A stretch of DNA of 64,000 nucleotides from the NCBI RefSeq assembly GCF_000389635.1, contig NC_021182.1:1240001-1304000 (forward strand). Reading direction: 5' to 3'. Under the pieces are notes generated by a model. It worked only from the letters and a program-made list of their open reading frames with translations, was not told where the DNA came from and did not search any database. The translations under genes and the position numbers were made by a program. Source of the DNA: Clostridium pasteurianum BC1. GTDB taxonomy: Bacteria; Bacillota; Clostridia; Clostridiales; Clostridiaceae. Shown one piece after another: positions 62,100 through 64,000 of the stretch (position 1 is its first letter; the number at the start of each line of letters is the position of its first letter).

Positions 62100-62753
62100 A
62101 TGATGGTTTATATATATCTAATTCTATTATTGCTTGTTTTATTATCTGTTTTATTTGGAATAGGACTATGCTTAAAAGGTCCAAAAAAAATACGAGCTCT
62201 TAGCAGCATTGTTTTAATTTTTTTATTGCTAAGATATATATCACTTTTTATTATGTATATAAATAATAATCTCAGTTATATGTATATTATGAAGTCTGTT
62301 TATTTTCTACATTTTGTGTGTATACCAATAAGTGGTGCTATAATACTATATATTTTACTTAGAAGAGATAGGATAAATTTTTTACATATTACTTTGGGAG
62401 CTTTAGCATTTATAATTATCTATTTTTTTATGTTCTCAAAGGTTACAGTGTATATATCAATGATAAATGATAGTTCACTTGGCTATAGCATGAATTTACA
62501 ACATAATTTTTGGTATATAGATATAATTTATCTTGTTATAAATATGTTTTTTTTAATGTTGGCAATTAATGCTATAAGTAATTCAAATATAAATAAGATG
62601 GGTATAATATTGGTAGTTTGCTCTGCTCTTTGTACTACAGTGGCCATTATATTACCTTATATTGGTATTGAAATTATGCCTCAGTATATATGGGGAGAAT
62701 TTATGTGGATATCAACTTTAAATTATTGCCTGCACAAGGTAAAGAAAAGATAG
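62100..62753 (+). CDS. Seven-helix membrane protein, function unknown
   Basis: This 217-residue protein has seven hydrophobic segments (about 2-24, 32-52, 62-83, 94-116, 137-160, 168-188, 193-210). The layout resembles the 7TM sensor modules (histidine-kinase N-terminal type) that occur without an output domain. It stands 39 bases before a two-component system and in the same direction, so a sensory link is plausible but not shown. GAGGAG precedes ATG 62100. Confidence 0.72.
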   Translation: MMVYIYLILLLLVLLSVLFGIGLCLKGPKKIRALSSIVLIFLLLRYISLFIMYINNNLSYMYIMKSVYFLHFVCIPISGAIILYILLRRDRINFLHITLGALAFIIIYFFMFSKVTVYISMINDSSLGYSMNLQHNFWYIDIIYLVINMFFLMLAINAISNSNINKMGIILVVCSALCTTVAIILPYIGIEIMPQYIWGEFMWISTLNYCLHKVKKR

Positions 62754-62792
62754 CTTTAAAAGGGGAAGCAAAAGAAAAGGGAGATAGGTTTT

Positions 62793-63479
62793 ATGACTTT
62801 ATTAAATAAAGATCAAGTAAACATTCTTGTTGTAGATGATGAGGAGAGTATAACCCTATTTATAAAAATGGGGCTGGAAGCTGAAGGCTTTATTGTACAT
62901 ACTGCATCTGATGGGATTGAGGCAATTTCGTTAGCGAGAAAATTAAATCCCAATGTAATAATATTAGATGTTATGATGCCGGGTATGAATGGCTATGAGG
63001 TATGCTCTGAAATAAAGAAAATTATAAAAACATCCATTATCATGCTTACTGCTAAGGATGAAATAGATGATCGAGTTAAAGGGTTAAATTTAGGGGCAGA
63101 TGATTATATGGTAAAGCCCTTTAGTTTCAAGGAATTATTAGCAAGAATTAACGTTAGGCTTCGTAATAGATTTCCGGAGCTAAATGATGTGTTACATATA
63201 GGTGATTTTTCAGTGGATAATGGTGCTCATGAAATTTCTTTCCATAATAAAATTTTGAAATTATCTCCAACAGAATATAATTTACTTAATTATTTATTAG
63301 TTAATAATGGATTAGTATTGAGTAAAGCAGCAATACTTGAAAAAGTTTGGAGTAATGATTTCAATGGTGAAGAAAATATAGTAGAAGTGTATATTAGATA
63401 CCTAAGAGATAAGCTTGAGGATAAGGAACATAAAATTATTCGCAATGTACGTGGTGTAGGTTATAAGGTGGTAATATAG
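62793..63479 (+). CDS. OmpR/PhoB-family response regulator
   Basis: This 228-residue protein has a receiver domain (about 8-122) with the acidic pair DDEE (about 15-18), phospho-acceptor in VIILDVMMPGMNGYEV (D near 57), T/S at MLTAKDE and Lys in DDYMVKPFSFKELL (about 104-110). A winged-helix DNA-binding domain (about 130-228) contains LSPTEYNLLNYLLVN and VEVYIRYLRDKLE with RNVRGVGYKVVI at the end. The targets are unknown. The next gene encodes its sensor kinase, adjacent without a gap. Confidence 0.95.
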   Translation: MTLLNKDQVNILVVDDEESITLFIKMGLEAEGFIVHTASDGIEAISLARKLNPNVIILDVMMPGMNGYEVCSEIKKIIKTSIIMLTAKDEIDDRVKGLNLGADDYMVKPFSFKELLARINVRLRNRFPELNDVLHIGDFSVDNGAHEISFHNKILKLSPTEYNLLNYLLVNNGLVLSKAAILEKVWSNDFNGEENIVEVYIRYLRDKLEDKEHKIIRNVRGVGYKVVI

Positions 63480-64000
63480 ATGAAAAGGCCCAAAAATATA
63501 CTAAAGACTAATAGCTTAAAATGGCAGCTATTATCTCGTTTTTTTCTAATATTAATATTGTTATTAATTATAATTGGAATTTTGCAATATGTAACCATGA
63601 AAGAATATTTATATGGAGGTAAAGAGCAGGTTTTAGACTCCAGATTTCATAATCTCGATGAACACAAAGTACAGCAAATTCAAACATCAGTAGATGTTAT
63701 AAAAAATTCAAATAACCTTATGGATAAAACAATTGATTCAAATATGAGTGGTGCAATTATAGATATAAATGGAAATATTGTAGTAGGTGCTAGTAAAGGA
63801 CCAAGCAACATAGATACTAATGATATAAGTAAATCTAAAGACTTAGATAGATTCCAACAAACTGTTCCTATTCCAAAGTTATCACAGGATGATTATAAAT
63901 GGCTATTTAAGCAAAGTGGAACCCTAGAAGGGTATAGATTAGTTAAAGATGAAAATAATAATTTACAAATAGTATCCTTTCGTAAAATTGGAAATCTAGA
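63480..64000 (+). CDS. Sensor histidine kinase, N-terminal part (runs off the window)
   Basis: ATG 63480 follows the regulator stop (TAG 63477-63479) immediately; the frame is open to the window end (173 codons). The start MKRPKNILKTNSLKWQLLSR is followed by a membrane helix (about 21-37, FFLILILLLIIIGILQ) and an extracytoplasmic region with MSGAIIDINGNIVVGASKGP (about 92-111), PAS/Cache-like in style. The second helix, HAMP and kinase domains lie outside. The kinase identity is inferred from the regulator partner and this layout. Confidence 0.85.
   Translation, partial: MKRPKNILKTNSLKWQLLSRFFLILILLLIIIGILQYVTMKEYLYGGKEQVLDSRFHNLDEHKVQQIQTSVDVIKNSNNLMDKTIDSNMSGAIIDINGNIVVGASKGPSNIDTNDISKSKDLDRFQQTVPIPKLSQDDYKWLFKQSGTLEGYRLVKDENNNLQIVSFRKIGNL

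Overview
The window is AT-rich, spore-former DNA of a Clostridium sensu stricto-like anaerobe. The support is very low GC, strong AGGAGG-type ribosome sites, a ger germinant-receptor locus with a sigma-G-like promoter, a T-box leuS leader, and the complete anaerobic (cbi-type) cobalamin pathway. I cannot name the species from sequence alone. The strain resembles metabolically versatile clostridia (acetogens, C. kluyveri-like) that make their own B12.

Layout. 1-879 is the C-terminal half of release factor 3. 1287-2802 is a cobalamin riboswitch plus terminator controlling hemB. 3288-6120 holds a small membrane protein and a Fur-box iron permease with its lipoprotein. 6170-26074 is a large B12 block led by a second cobalamin riboswitch: cbiK, cobQ(cbiP), cbiB, an intruding patch with two gene fragments and an MccF-like S66 peptidase, cobD, cobO, cbiA, a GNAT gene, cbiC, cbiD, a repeat plus an unknown gene, cbiE, cbiT, cbiL, cbiF, cbiG, cbiH, cbiJ, an ynfA-type gene, then a salvage module (cblT S-component, cblS alpha-ribazole kinase, pduX threonine kinase). 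hemB supplies porphobilinogen, cbi genes build cobyrinate from sirohydrochlorin, CobO adenosylates, CbiA/CobQ amidate, and CobD/PduX/CbiB make and attach the aminopropanol arm. Cobalt import and the final lower-ligand steps (cobU, cobS, cobC) are not in this window.

26255-37109 is a mixed housekeeping region: an ECF S-component, small zinc-ribbon and membrane proteins, a GAF-GGDEF protein, tyrS, a YlqG/YlqH-type pair, a phosphoesterase, a soluble chemoreceptor and a small alarmone synthetase. 37287-41041 is a divergent gerKB / gerKA-gerKC locus. 41138-42598 is an intact IS256-family element. 42693-45540 is leuS with a T-box leader (Leu CTC specifier). 45842-47800 is an orphan IucA/IucC siderophore synthetase, followed by tRNA-Gln(CTG). 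48046-62753 holds conserved clostridial genes (J-domain, DUF5685, CYTH, NdpA-like, PatB, fba, DUF421, sdaAB/sdaAA, pssA, VTT, CBS, lipid kinase). A two-component system runs off the right edge.

The most unusual content is a set of dispersed palindromic elements. Family A is a two-hairpin element with compensatory stem changes; one 126-bp copy is inserted in frame inside cbiE, and another lies between the second riboswitch aptamer and its terminator. Family D is a MITE-like hairpin found upstream of many genes and inside the peripheral arm of the first riboswitch; one copy is split by the IS256 element with an 8-bp target duplication. Family B consists of strings of hairpins punctuated by GTGAAAG and occurs inside the cob block and at 52687-53270. 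Family C is a ~232-bp imperfect palindrome directly behind hemB.
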